A DNA stretch of 64,000 bases from Trissonchulus latispiculum (Eukaryota; Nematoda; Enoplea; Enoplida; Ironidae). A program made the position numbers and the translations under genes. A model generated the notes under the pieces. It worked only from the letters and a program-made list of their open reading frames with translations, did not search any database and was not told the origin of the DNA. Shown here one piece after another: positions 35,239-45,863 of this stretch (position 1 is the first letter of the stretch; every line of letters starts with the position of its first letter). The stretch is from positions 1 through 64,000 of the forward strand of contig JASAND010025975.1 of the NCBI GenBank assembly GCA_030248195.1, in the 5' to 3' direction.

Positions 35239-35532
35239 ATGGAAGCTTTTGAAGTTTCAAAGAAGAGATCAGTGTCGACGGAGGTAAAGATAATGGCTAA
35301 AATAGAAAGTCTGTTCACAGTGATGTTTGTCAGAAGAGATGGAAATTTTTCAAACTACATTTACGTTAATCATCTCCTACAAAAGGTTATCCTTCAATCT
35401 TGCAATGATGCAATTTGCTGTTTGTCAATTGTGCCATTTGCGATACAAGGTGAAGGTATTTTCCATTATTGTGCCATTGAAGATTTAAACAGACTACTAC
35501 ACACTCGCATCAAGCATAAAAGCAAGAAATAA
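35239..35532 (+). CDS. Hypothetical ORF, 97 codons
   Basis: An ATG-initiated open frame with mixed composition and a basic C-terminus (TRIKHKSKK). No signal peptide, membrane segment or known motif was recognised, and no splice partner was found. It may be chance. Confidence 0.15.
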   Translation: MEAFEVSKKRSVSTEVKIMAKIESLFTVMFVRRDGNFSNYIYVNHLLQKVILQSCNDAICCLSIVPFAIQGEGIFHYCAIEDLNRLLHTRIKHKSKK

Positions 35533-35659
35533 CTTTTGCTGCCTCAGTCACCAGCTGAAAATTTAAGTCAGCACGAACAGAAACGTTTCAAAGACTGTCA
35601 AACCGTTAATGCGCCATGCAGCAGAAAACGTGACAACCTGTCTTGCAGTTCAAGCACTG

Positions 35660-36020
35660 CCGTATAAACTTTATGCGAGTTCAATGTTGTTCGTTCTGTG
35701 GGCCCAAATATGAGTCTGTAGAGGTGAACAGATATACTGACTATAGTACGACCAAACAATGTGTGTACAAATTTTGACCGTTTATAGCAGATCAGCCTTT
35801 GGAGTGAACCCCAGCAATGTATATATTTTTAGAAGCCTCAGGAACTCCAGATCACGAAAATTCAGCCAATCCAAAGCAAAGCAGACAGCCAGAATCACTT
35901 CACTGTTCCTTTTCGCAAACTAAACAGCCAAAGATATGCCAAGTGGCTTCAATATCTTGTGCGAGTTTATCCTGTGGGCCCAAATATGAATCTAGTGAAC
36001 AGGCATACTGACTGTGTCAA
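35660..36020. repeat. Imperfect direct repeat, ~280 bp apart
   Basis: GTGGGCCCAAATATGA(G/A)TCT followed by GTGAACAG(A/G)(T/C)ATACTGACT occurs near 35700 and 35967. Each is preceded by GCGAGTT. Non-coding. Confidence 0.55.
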
Positions 36021-36024
36021 ACAG

Positions 36025-37419
36025 TTTCTGACAGTTGTGATTCTGAAATCGTTCGCTCTTCAGAAGCTTTTAGACTGATGGAATATAAAGTATCGCCTTA
36101 CCAAGGATAAATAGCAGACGCACGATGGTGCAATTGGCTGTCACATTTCTTGCTGTCACACAAGCTTTTGTACCTGTGCAAGCTGTTAATTAGTCGCGAT
36201 AAATTTAACTACGTGCTGCTATGTCTGTGAGTCAGAGTTACTGATCAAGCCAACAAAAGTTACGATTCTCACACCATCATGCAGCGCATTGGTACAGCAG
36301 CAAAACAAATGGGAATTTCCAAAGACCTAAGGGAATGGAAGACTATCTAACAGTTTCCCTTAGTTTAGGTCATTGGCATGAAAATAGTGAGCGTTTGTTA
36401 ATAATATTAAACTGATTAATGCAGTACAATTCCTAGCAACATCATCTTGCATCTGCTTTATCTATATGTTTGGCAAACTTCAATGCTCTTCACCACGAAT
36501 ACTCAGAGTAGGATAAGATCCATTTATTGCGTAGAAAAGGTGTCTAACCCTTACGAATACATAGATTCCTGGGCTTAGTTTTCATGAGGTCAATCTGCCT
36601 GAAAAAATTTCTACAGCACATTAACGTAGGAAAGAGTTAGTGACGATCATTACAAACATTGGCACACTTTCGGTTCCCAAACGTTAACAGAATACCATGA
36701 TCTCTGTCTAAAAATCGAAACTACCTTGCTTCCGATGAGTTTAAGCAATTTAAGACCTTTTCTCTCAAACACTGCTGAGGTTCACACACAAGTGGATTTA
36801 GTGTTTGTCAAGATAGCACTCACTTTTGGAAGCACTCACTCACTCCATTGTTAGCCCTTTCCAATATTCCAGTTCCAACTATCAATCCCCGATTTACTGT
36901 CTGGTTACTAAACCGGAAATTGTTTGGTGAATCTGATGCAGGTTCTAAAGCGGGTGCATCTCCTAATAATATAGACCCCTAAACCTCCTTAGCTGTTCAA
37001 TCATTAGACATCGGTGGCGTGCAAATGTGCTTATTTAAAGGACTTACGTCTTAATGGAAAAAGGACAACGACAAAGTACAATAATAATTAGGCTTAAAAT
37101 GGCCGACCGTTCAACATGTAGACACACTATTCCACTGACTGAAATTACAGAATTAGCTAATTAATCATTTGATGTCTCGTCGACTTAAGCCAAGATTCGT
37201 GCACATCTTTGGAAATACTATGATCGCTTGTTAGAATCGTTATAGAATCGCAGGCCGTAATTGCTAGTTTTTCACACAGCATTCTAAACATGTGGACTAA
37301 TTTTACACCACTTTTCGTAAGCTGTTGAGCAGGGATGCTACTAGGAGCAATCTATGTTACCTACCACGTAGCGTAAACAAATGTTAGTGCACACCCTCCC
37401 TTAACTTTTGTGTCCCAAA
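36025..37419. other. Intergenic, no gene seen
   Basis: Left flank of the large inverted repeat. It contains one short hairpin (GACCTAAGGGA / TCCCTTAGTTTAGGTC) near 36322-36372. Confidence 0.4.
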
Positions 37420-37589
37420 CCAGCGAAGGTGGCTAAACCAGCGCAGGCTAAAATGCAGAAGGCATAATGGTTGCTCTGTTTCCAGTACCAGTAGAAGGCA
37501 AATATTGCCAGACATCGATCGATACCAAAGAACGATACCATACCGAACCATAGAATGACGATAGTCGGAGAATATGTTTGCCCACCCAT
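37420..37589 (-). pseudogene. Truncated receptor exon-2 fragment, left arm
   Basis: It encodes the DRC region (FFGIDRCLAIFAFYWYWKQ) and the start of TM4, then breaks at the arm boundary into unrelated sequence with a stop. It mirrors 53645-53814. The 5' part of exon 2 (TM2 to early TM3) is missing. Confidence 0.8.
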
Positions 37590-37653
37590 AATTCCGATTG
37601 AAAGTTCATTCTACTGAAGTACCTGTGGCTCCGTTGATTAGAGCTTCTGCAAG

Positions 37654-37848
37654 TTAAACAGGATCACCCGGGTTGGAGCCACGCAAGGCACCCAATTTTT
37701 CGGGTGTTTGGTGGTGTGCAACTTCCTTTTGTGCCTTGATTAAATATGTAGAAGTTCCCGTAGCCTTCTTTCCACGAACGTTCTCCATCTCGTCTAGTGC
37801 ACGTTTAGCTTTCTGGGATAATTTCTTTCTAAAATGAAAACAAAGCAT
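37654..37848 (-). CDS. Conserved 64-codon ORF, copy 1
   Basis: Identical peptides are encoded here, at 53385-53579 (+) and at 55070-55264 (-). The peptide is basic and hydrophilic (contains AKRALDEMENVRGKKATGTS and ends GSNPGDPV). TTTTCATTTTAG precedes the AAG AAA codons and would be a good splice acceptor, so a terminal exon is possible. No family recognised. It may be host coding sequence captured in the duplicated segment. Confidence 0.4.
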   Translation of the reverse strand: MLCFHFRKKLSQKAKRALDEMENVRGKKATGTSTYLIKAQKEVAHHQTPEKLGALRGSNPGDPV

Positions 37849-39439
37849 GTCTGTCAGGCTGTCAGGTTGTCACTACGAGAAATAATTGCGACGAAATCAA
37901 TTTCGTGATAAAGCTCTTAAAAATCAGTTTTCAATTTAATATTAAATATGATTTCATTTAATAATGCAAATGTTTACTAGAGCATTAGAGAAGCATTATT
38001 CCAAACGGAAGAGAATTAAACACTAAAACGAGTGACGATTCTTTTCTTGCAGTTAAAGGAAGCATAAAGCAACATTGCCTGTTAGGAGCCAGCACGTTTC
38101 AGACCACAACACTAAGTTTCAAACAGTTCTTTGCTAAAAATTATTGATACTCTAACTAAACGTTCTCACTTTCTATCCAACAGTTTCATTACTCTAACCA
38201 TTGAAACTTTTGCTGAAGCTCGTCAGCTAGAAAGTTAGCAACAATCTTTCTCGAGCAAGCCAGCAAGCTCTCAGTCCAGGCAAAATTGATATAAAGCACT
38301 TAAGCCGACACAAACAGTGATTTGTCTTGCTGAAAAGTGTAAACTTTGCTACTGTTGTTGCGCTTGCAAATTTCTTGCAATGATTTTTTAAGCCCTATAA
38401 TTAAAAGAGCGAAATTTTACTACGAAGGTTGAACTGCAAATTTTGAATTGTTCCATTGCACTGAAAGAGTCATGCTATGATGTTACTACTTGTCTCGTTT
38501 TGTTCATAGATTCCTCCTATGTGTATGCAAAAGACAAAGTCGATGTGATGCAAAAGTTCTCCTTGTTATCATGAAATTTTTTAAAAACTGTTCTCTGGGG
38601 CTCACTGAACACATCAGTCGAGAGTAATCACGAAAACGTTTGCCCCAGCTGGAAAGCTTATTAATGCGAAGCAGAGAGCAAGTCTTTATAAGCAAACTTA
38701 TAAGAACATAAGAAAAATTCTGGCCAAAACTTAGACAAATCCCAGAACCAGTTTTGATATTCTGAAAATGGCTAACGTTACCATATCTTTATAATAGATC
38801 AGATTAGAAAACATCTGCGCCTTCAGAACTTTACGTTGTTTTCGCGCCTGCTCATAGGTTAACAAACAACGCTGGTACGCACAGCAAAGACAGGATTCCT
38901 GGAAAATAAATCATAGCCATAACAAAGCCAATCATGATAATGTAAAAATGTTGTGCCAGCCGCCATATGCGAAGGCGTGATGACTAAGTGTGTCCCATCA
39001 AACTGTTTGTTATTGCCTATGCAGCTGTTTTTATAGTCAAGCCAGGAGCTACAAAGATTATCATTCATTAACATCTTCTCAATTAGCAACACCATTCGAT
39101 GCAACTATTTGGCTAGTAGTTCGCCTAAGACATGAAATGAAATTGTCACTTGAGAACTGAGACCCAAAAATTCTAACCCAAGACATTTGGATTATGTAAG
39201 AATATTTTGTTTCTCTGTTCATCGAAACCTAAGCCTGCTATTTTCAGGAAAAGCTCTCAACTAAGTTTTCTATGCGACTATTGACACTATCAGTATGTCA
39301 GTTCCTTACTCTTACGGTTCGATCAAAATTCAGTTCAACCGAACAGTAATAACTATATGGCTGGAAAAGCAATTGTATTAAAAGGGTCAAGAAAATGTTG
39401 AAAGAAAGGCAAATAAGAGATTGGCTGAATACAAATAAT

Positions 39440-40660
39440 ACTTGCAAACTTGCATAAAACTTTGAAAAAAAGACCGGTAAGCTCGCCAATACTAAGAATG
39501 CCCGATTTTTCAAAACGTTTTGTTCTGTACACAGATGCTAGTAATTTTGGTCTGGGTGCTGTATTAGCCCAAATCATGGACAAAAGGGAGATCACCATTG
39601 CTTACGGCAGTAGATCACTAAACACAGCGGAGAGAGTTTATTCAACCATACATCGGGAAGCACTAGCGCTTCACTGGGGTGTCAAGTATTTTCAACCTTT
39701 TTTGTATGGGAACCAAATGTCAGTGGTTACCGACCAGAAACAACTACATTGGTTAAATTCTTTCCTAGATTTTTCAAGAAAATTGGCCCATTGGAGATTG
39801 GGATTGGGACAGTACAACATTTTGGAAGTTAAGCATCGCCCTGGATTATCAAATGGAAACGCAGATGTCATTACCCAGACAACCCAACCCGGACGATACC
39901 ATCGAGGAAAACTTAGTCAATGCTGACCTTAATCTGGATAATGTCAAGGAGGGACAAAAGAAAGACCAGTTTTGCAAGTAATATAGCGAAAGAAAGTTGG
40001 CGACGATGTTGTTTTGCCTCCCGGGTGCAGTGAAGGGAAGTTCGTTGTCCGTGATGGAGTTTTATACTTCCGTTCACGAAGGAAGCGAACACTGCGTTTG
40101 GTAATACCAGTCGAGATGAAGCTAACAATTTTAGAGCAGATCCACGATGCCCCGTTATCGGGACATCTAGGATTTCAAAAAACGCATGGCAAGATTTTAC
40201 CACGTTACTATTGGCCGAATCTGACTGCGGACGTTAGATTCTACTACAAAAACCGTCTGAAGTGCCAAGAGAGAAAACAGTCACCTCCAAGTAAACCGTC
40301 TTTGCAATCTATTCCTGTAACTGGACCTTTTGATATGATGGGTGTGGACGTACTAGGACCGTTTCCAAAAACAAAACGAAAGGACATGTATTTACTGGTA
40401 TTTGCTGACTATTTTACCAAGTTACCGGAAGCTTTCGCTGTTAGCTCAGTGGAAGCCGACGTTGTCGCTAGGAAATTTGTAGAGGAAATCGTTTCTAGGC
40501 ATGGATGGCCATGTATTCTGCTTTCGGATCAGGGTAATAACTTTACCTCCCGTTTGGTAAAGGACGTAAATAAATGCGAAAAAGGCAAACAACTCTTTAC
40601 CATCCACAGTGCGATGGTCTGACAGAAATTTCATTCTTCATGCCTTCATCCTTATTTCTA
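39440..40660 (+). pseudogene. Ty3/gypsy pol fragment (RNase H and integrase), left arm
   Basis: The first frame (39450-39926) is an RNase H domain: VLYTDASNFGLGAVLAQ, YGSRSLNTAER, REALALHWGVKYFQPFLYG. The second (40014-40622) is integrase: an HHCC-type zinc region (H..LSGHLGFQKTH, then a CQERK half-site) and the core with Asp in GVDVLGPFP and Asp in LLSDQGNNF. A frameshift near 40580 moves the catalytic-Glu region (YHPQCDGLTE) to another frame. RNase H and integrase are also out of frame with each other, and reverse transcriptase, protease, gag and LTRs are absent. The TDHKPL motif seen in the other two copies is TDQKQL here. Dead. Confidence 0.85.
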
Positions 40661-41165
40661 CACATCTGTTGATAACTACAAGTAGAGCGAGCTTTTCCAT
40701 CTATTCCTTCATCTTTATTATTACACATATATTGGTATTAGTCATTTTAGTGTATACTATTATTTACTTCTTCTTCACTTACCTATCTCCTCTGTAGCAA
40801 CACTAGCTTCACACTCACAGACCATCACTTCTCTATACACATTGATTACCTACGGGGACCTAATTTGATGCCACCCAAATGCATAACGGAACCTAAATTT
40901 ATGTCACACGCGAATTGCGAGCTCAGCTCATATTTGCAATATTGGCTAATGATACTTAATCCTTGCACAGGTGGATAGTTTCACAAAATTCTAATAACAT
41001 TCGAGTATTATTTTGATTGTGATGTAGATTTGAATTAGTGACATGAATGTTGATTGTACTGATGTATACTTGCTAGAGCCGGAATATCTAACATCGCCTA
41101 CTGGTTTTTAGACATAGCAGAAACGAGGGTATCTTGTAGTAGTTGCGGTCATAATTGCATACAAA

Positions 41166-41376
41166 ATGACACTTAAAAACGCCAGTGTTTCTAATTTGAC
41201 AGTGGAAGCCGTCAAACCGAATCCTTTACTACCCCAAGCACTGAATTTGAAAATGGCTGTCTTTGGTTTTCAGCCGGTGACTACATCAATTGCTGCATTA
41301 ATCAGCATGTTTGCCTTAACTGCAATGCTACAAAGTAAATCATTAAGAAACGATAAAGGGATGATCTTGTTAGCAG
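41166..41376 (+). CDS. Receptor exon 1 (TM1), left arm
   Basis: ATG to LLAG with phase 1 end at 41376, exactly where receptors 1-3 split. N-glycosylation sites are NAS and NLT. TM1 is around VTTSIAALISMFALTAML, then QSKSLRNDKGMILLAG, nearly the same as receptor 2. The donor is GTTATT, weaker than the GTAAGT or GTGAGT of the intact genes. A matching exon 2 in the same orientation is 53645-54334, but the intervening ~12 kb holds the palindrome. Its mirror copy is complement 49856-50066. Confidence 0.55.
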
Positions 41377-41559
41377 GTTATTGCTTTTCTATTTAGATGT
41401 TAATGTTTGTTTGTGAACATCCCTGCAAAATAGTTAATAATTTTACATCATTTTTGTAAGCGGATGACTAATGTAGGGGAAACCTGTTGTAGTTGTGATT
41501 TAGTCTGTAACGTTGTGTAACTAACGTATTGCAAGCAAGAATTCGTAAGTATCGTTATG

Positions 41560-41801
41560 AGGGGTCAGATTGACTGCCGTTAAAAATGTGTCGTGGGGCG
41601 CTATTAATAGCGGGGTGGGCGGGGCGGGGGGGGTGGGGGTAGAACGGGAACACTAAACCCCCGGTGGGGGGGGGGGTTTTTTCCCGGTCGTTGGTACCTT
41701 TTTATTGGTGGGGGTGGGAAAGGGAAGGTTTAAATAATACTCTCGCTCTGTTCGGAATTGCAATTGTTTTTTGGCAAATTAGGGGGGGTGGTGGGGGCGG
41801 A
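41560..41801. other. G-enriched, apparently corrupted segment
   Basis: It aligns with the reverse complement of 49387-49660, but ordinary bases are replaced by long G-runs, while anchors such as GTCAGATTGACTGCC, GGTACCTT and CACTCTTAGAAATAC stay in register. Read errors or a failed consensus are more likely than biology. Confidence 0.7.
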
Positions 41802-42084
41802 CACTCTTAGAAATACTTTAGTAGTTTCTACTGGAACAACTCCAGTAGCTCAGAAATACTAAAGACTTTAGTAGATTTGACTGGATGGTGGAGTAATAAG
41901 TACTGGAGGTAGTCCAGTAATAAGTACTGGAAATGTCTTAGTAAGAAATTACTGGTTTCTCCAGTAGTTTCTACTAAATATTTTAGTAACATTTACTGGA
42001 TTTGGGTTATTCAACTTACTGGATTTTCCAGTAATTTGTACTGGATCCAGTATTAAATTGCACCAAACTCGTACAAAGTGTCGA

Positions 42085-42400
42085 AACACAAAAATACTGG
42101 ATTTTCCAGTAGTTTTTACTACTTTTCCCAGTACTATCTACTGGACTCATGAAATACCCCGAGCACCAAAAATACTGGATTTTCCAGTAATTTCTACTGG
42201 TTTCTCCAGTAATATCTACTGGACTCCTGAAATACACCGAGCACCAAAAATACTGGATTTTCCAGTAATTTCTACTGGTTTCTCCAGTAATATCTACTGG
42301 ACTCCTGAAATACACCGAGCACCAAAAATACTGGATTTTCCAGTAATTTCTACTGGTTTCTCCAGAAATATCTACTGGATTCCAAAAATATCCCGTGCAC
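42085..42400. repeat. 78-bp tandem units of short palindromes
   Basis: GCACCAAAAATACTGGATT recurs at ~42163, 42241 and 42319. Each unit contains two palindromes of the CCAGTA/TACTGG half-site. Confidence 0.85.
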
Positions 42401-42728
42401 CAAAAATACAGGATTATCTAGTAATTTTTTCTGGTTTTAGCAGTAATATCTCCTGGACTCCTAAAATACTCCGGTCACCAAAAATATATACTGGAGTCTT
42501 AAAATATACCGAAACGCAAAAGTAGTGGTTTTCCCATAACTGATTGATACTGGTAATATCTACTGGACTCGTAAAACATTCTGAACACGAAATGAAATAT
42601 TTGGCCGTTCCAATGGTGCTTAGAGCAGACTAAATTCTACTTACCTACTTATGCAATCTGACAGCAAGAAATGCTGGATTCAATTAATAATTTTTATTTC
42701 CAAAAGAAGTTGGCAATATTTCTAAGAA

Positions 42729-43263
42729 TTTGTAAGGTGGTGATTCCTTTTGGAGTCATCAACTTTGAACCATTATTACTCATTTATTACTTGGAGTTAA
42801 GAATTCATTTCTATCAAAACATAGCTTAATATTTTTTCTTTTAGGAAAACAATGAAACTAATTTTGGCTTTTGCAGAGTTTGAGACGGTTTGCGTCGCTT
42901 AACAAGTAATGCAATATTTGATTTCTGCAAAAATGACAGCTTTCGGAGGGCAAAATAGGAAGACTGTCTCTATCTCACGATAGCGCAAAGCAAGAACATC
43001 GCTTCAAAACGCAAAAATATAAAGCACAACGAGATCTTTCAAATGAATATAGCTACAGTATATATAACTGTGCAACTGCTGTCCAATTTCTAAAACTGGT
43101 AAAAACTGTCCTGAACGCAAATGTCAAATTTTTGAAGCGGAATTGTGCGGAGAGTGTTAGAATGCTAAAGGAACTTGTTTTGAAAGTTCCATCAAGTTGT
43201 TTCATCTGGAATTGAGCCGCCAACCAATGACATATATGTACCAAAAAGGAATCACCACCTTAA
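42729..43263. mobile_element. TTAA-type MITE nested in copy A
   Basis: AAGGTGGTGATTCC at the left is mirrored by GGAATCACCACCTTAA at the right. The same ends occur at 47918-48451 (copy B) and, internally deleted, at 60064-60238 (copy C). The ends resemble those of the element at 7366-8790. Confidence 0.6.
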
Positions 43264-44489
43264 GTTCTTAATATGCCCTAACACGCGTTTATTACGTTAC
43301 TAAATTTTCTAACAATTTAAAAGTAAGCTGCATTATTTTATGCTGAGAATAACATGAAGTCAGTCGTAAAGATGTCTGTATTTACTGCAAGTGTTTAAAT
43401 TATAATGCTGATACATAGTGTATGGCACGGTAGATACACCAGTAACTGGAAGTATCGGCTTTGCTGCTGCAAAAATTTGAATCGTTTTTGTTCAATCCTA
43501 TTAAAATCGAAAGGCAGTGAATTTTAATCTATACGTAATCGATGCTAAGCAGAGTTGCTTTGTGGAAGCTTAAACGGATCCTGTGTAGTTTTAACCAATG
43601 AAATTAAGGTTTTTGGTCGTCGACAGAAATTAAAGTTAGTTTTACATAATTTGTGTGATACCTTAAGGTTTGGTTGGTTGATGTTCTCTTAAAAAATTGG
43701 TGCAGACAAAACTAAAGAACTTCGACGGGTTGCTGACTGAAAGAGTAAAAGGAACAGAAATTGGAGCTACCGGTAAAAGAATGACTGTCTAAGTTTGCTT
43801 ATATTCCATATCATCAAGAGAGATCATTAATGAAGAACATAATTCTCAACTGCAATTTATCTGTATAGCGGTTTCAATGCTTTTTTCGGAAAACAAACGT
43901 TAACACAGCACAACACAAACAAACACTACGTGAATTTACAACGAAGTACGTACCAGTGTTAGCACTGCATACTCATGAGCATTAACCATATTTTTGGAGA
44001 CCGGAGTATTTTAGGAATCCAGGAGATATGTATTACTGGCAAAACCAAAAGAAATTACTGGAAAATCCAGTATTTTTCGTGCTCGGGGCATTTCTGGAGT
44101 CCAGTAGATATTACTGGAGGAGAAAATCCAGCCAGTAAAAATTACTGGAAAATCCAGTATTTTTGATGCTCGGAATATTTCAGGAGTCCAGTAGATATTA
44201 CTGGAGAAACCAGCAAAAATTACTGGAAAATCCAGTATTTTTCGTGCTCGGAGTTTTTCAGGAGTCCAGTAGATATTACTGGAGAAACCAGCAAAAATTA
44301 CTGGAAAATCCAGTATTTTTGATGCTCGGTTTTTTTCAAGAGACCAGTAGATATTACTGGAGAAACTAGTAAAAATTACTGGAAAATCCAGTAGTTTCGT
44401 CCCCCAAATATTTTTGGGGGTCCAGTATATAATACTGGATTATCTTGTTAAAACTACTGGACAATCCAGTACAAAAGTACTCGATACGC

Positions 44490-44720
44490 TGATGCTGCAA
44501 TGAGCGTATATAAGGGGATAAACGAACAAGTTTTCAGCGATCAGATTTTGGGCAAGTCATTTGTCCTGGTCTCTGCTTCTGTATCAACAGGCTCATTTTT
44601 GTAGCAGTTATGCACCTTCGTGGGTACTGACGGCGGTGAAGGCAACGCGGGGGATGTTCCAACGTTGGGAAAATCGCCCATTATGAATGGAGTGAAGGTT
44701 GAAACGCATACAGTTAGTTC
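44490..44720 (+). promoter_or_regulatory. TATA-containing block inside copy A
   Basis: GCGTATATAAGGGGATAAAC begins a ~220-bp stretch free of TACTGGA motifs, with unusually G/C-rich phrases (GACGGCGGTGAAGGCAACGC). It is conserved in copies B (~46470-46690) and C (~61515-61740). It could be a promoter plus short transcript of the element; no ORF follows. Confidence 0.3.
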
Positions 44721-45316
44721 AGAGAAAATGTGTCCTTTCTAAAAATTCAGTATTTTCATAGGTGTTCAGACTACATACATTAGGAGTCTAGTAGATATTA
44801 CTGCAAAAACCGGTAGAAATTAATGGAAAATCAAGTATTTTCGGTGCTCGGAGCATTTTAGAAGTCTAGTAGATATTACTGGAGAAACCAGTAGAAATTA
44901 CTGGAAAATCCAGTATTTTGGGTACGCAGACTGTATTAGGAGTCTAGTAGAAACCACTGGAGAAAGTAGTAAAAACTACTGGAAAATCCAGTATTTTTGG
45001 TGCTCAGACTATTTTAGGAGATTGGTAGAATCTACTACTGAGTCCAGTAGAAATTACTGGAAAATCCAGTATTTTTGCCCCCCAAAAATTTTTGGGGGGT
45101 CCAGTATATAATACTAAATATCTAGTAGAAACTACTGGAAATTCCAGTAGTTAGTATGTCAAAGCAGTAAAGTGTTCTACATAGATTATCTAGTAAAGTT
45201 TACTAGCTATTTCCAGTAGTTTTTAAAATACTGGACTACTTTAGTAGGAAAATACTAATCGCTCCGCTATGTCTTTATCGCACTGGAGCACTTTAGTAGG
45301 AAATTACTAAGATTCC

Positions 45317-45863
45317 AGTACTTTCTACTGGAACATTTCTAAGAGTGTAAATGTAAGCATTAGAACGTTATGCTTCCGTGAAAATGAGCTGTTTAGTATG
45401 AAGTAAGGTTTTTACGAGTAGCTGTCCAGTCATAATACCCAATTTTTATATACCCTTTACTACGACCTCCCCCCATTGAACTGTAATTTAAATTTTTTTT
45501 TTTTTTATTTTTTTATATTTTTATTTTTTTTACAAGATAAAATTAGATTTAGGAATAGAAAATCTCTGGTTTCCGGGCATTGTGAGCTTTAATGTGCACA
45601 GTAATTCTTTTCGGGTTTGTAATGTAAATTATTCATATCCCGATAATTTTGTTTTAGTTATAAATCACTATGGGAAGAATCCATCAGCCTATAGACTATT
45701 CACTACCTACACACTTTTGATATGTGCTCGTGTAACTTTATTAACTTTTATTTTGCAATTTTCTTCTGATAAGTGCTTATCTCATTTCCTGCATTTTATT
45801 GTCAAAATTTTTCTTTTGGGATCATTCGTCGGAAAATGGTGATAATTTCAAGTTTCAAATTAT
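45317..45863. other. Spacer at the centre of the inverted repeat
   Basis: Single-copy sequence apart from the last 31 bp of copy A. It includes a T-rich run at ~45487-45530 and an 86-codon ORF (45582-45842) without recognisable features. Unique spacer sequence argues against a simple self-chimera of one read. Confidence 0.6.

Larger units (their letters stand above)
37420..45316. repeat. Left arm of a ~16.4-kb inverted repeat
   Basis: Positions x and about 91232-x are reverse complements from 37420/53814 inward to 45316/45864. ORFs at 37654, 38504, 39450, 40014 and 41166 have mirror images at 53579, 52728, 51782, 51218 and 50066. Identity is very high except at 41560-41801 and a few indels. 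The arm starts within a receptor exon and ends near the inner end of the palindromic element. Confidence 0.9.
41802..45347. mobile_element. Palindrome-array element, copy A
   Basis: The ends are CACTCTTAGAAAT and TTTCTAAGAGTG, a terminal inverted repeat. Both flanks are arrays of TACTGGATTTTCCAGTA-type palindromes. At 42085-42400 they form ~78-bp units: TACTGGATTTTCCAGTA, TACTGGTTTCTCCAGTA, TACTGGACTCC, then a CCGAGCACCAAAAA spacer. The array reappears in opposite orientation at 44000-45340. The core (42600-43970) is non-coding and holds a TTAA-type MITE. No transposase. The flank at 41802 borders a receptor intron. Confidence 0.85.

Noticed and set aside
42016..42525. 155- and 99-codon ORFs in palindromic arrays (also 46755-47213, 59392-59712, 61208-61417)
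   Set aside because: The 78-bp repeat is a multiple of three, so it stays open by chance. Peptides are repeats of the array on both strands.
45582..45842. 86-codon ORF in the palindrome spacer
   Set aside because: AT-rich hydrophobic translation with no motif and no homologue in the window.
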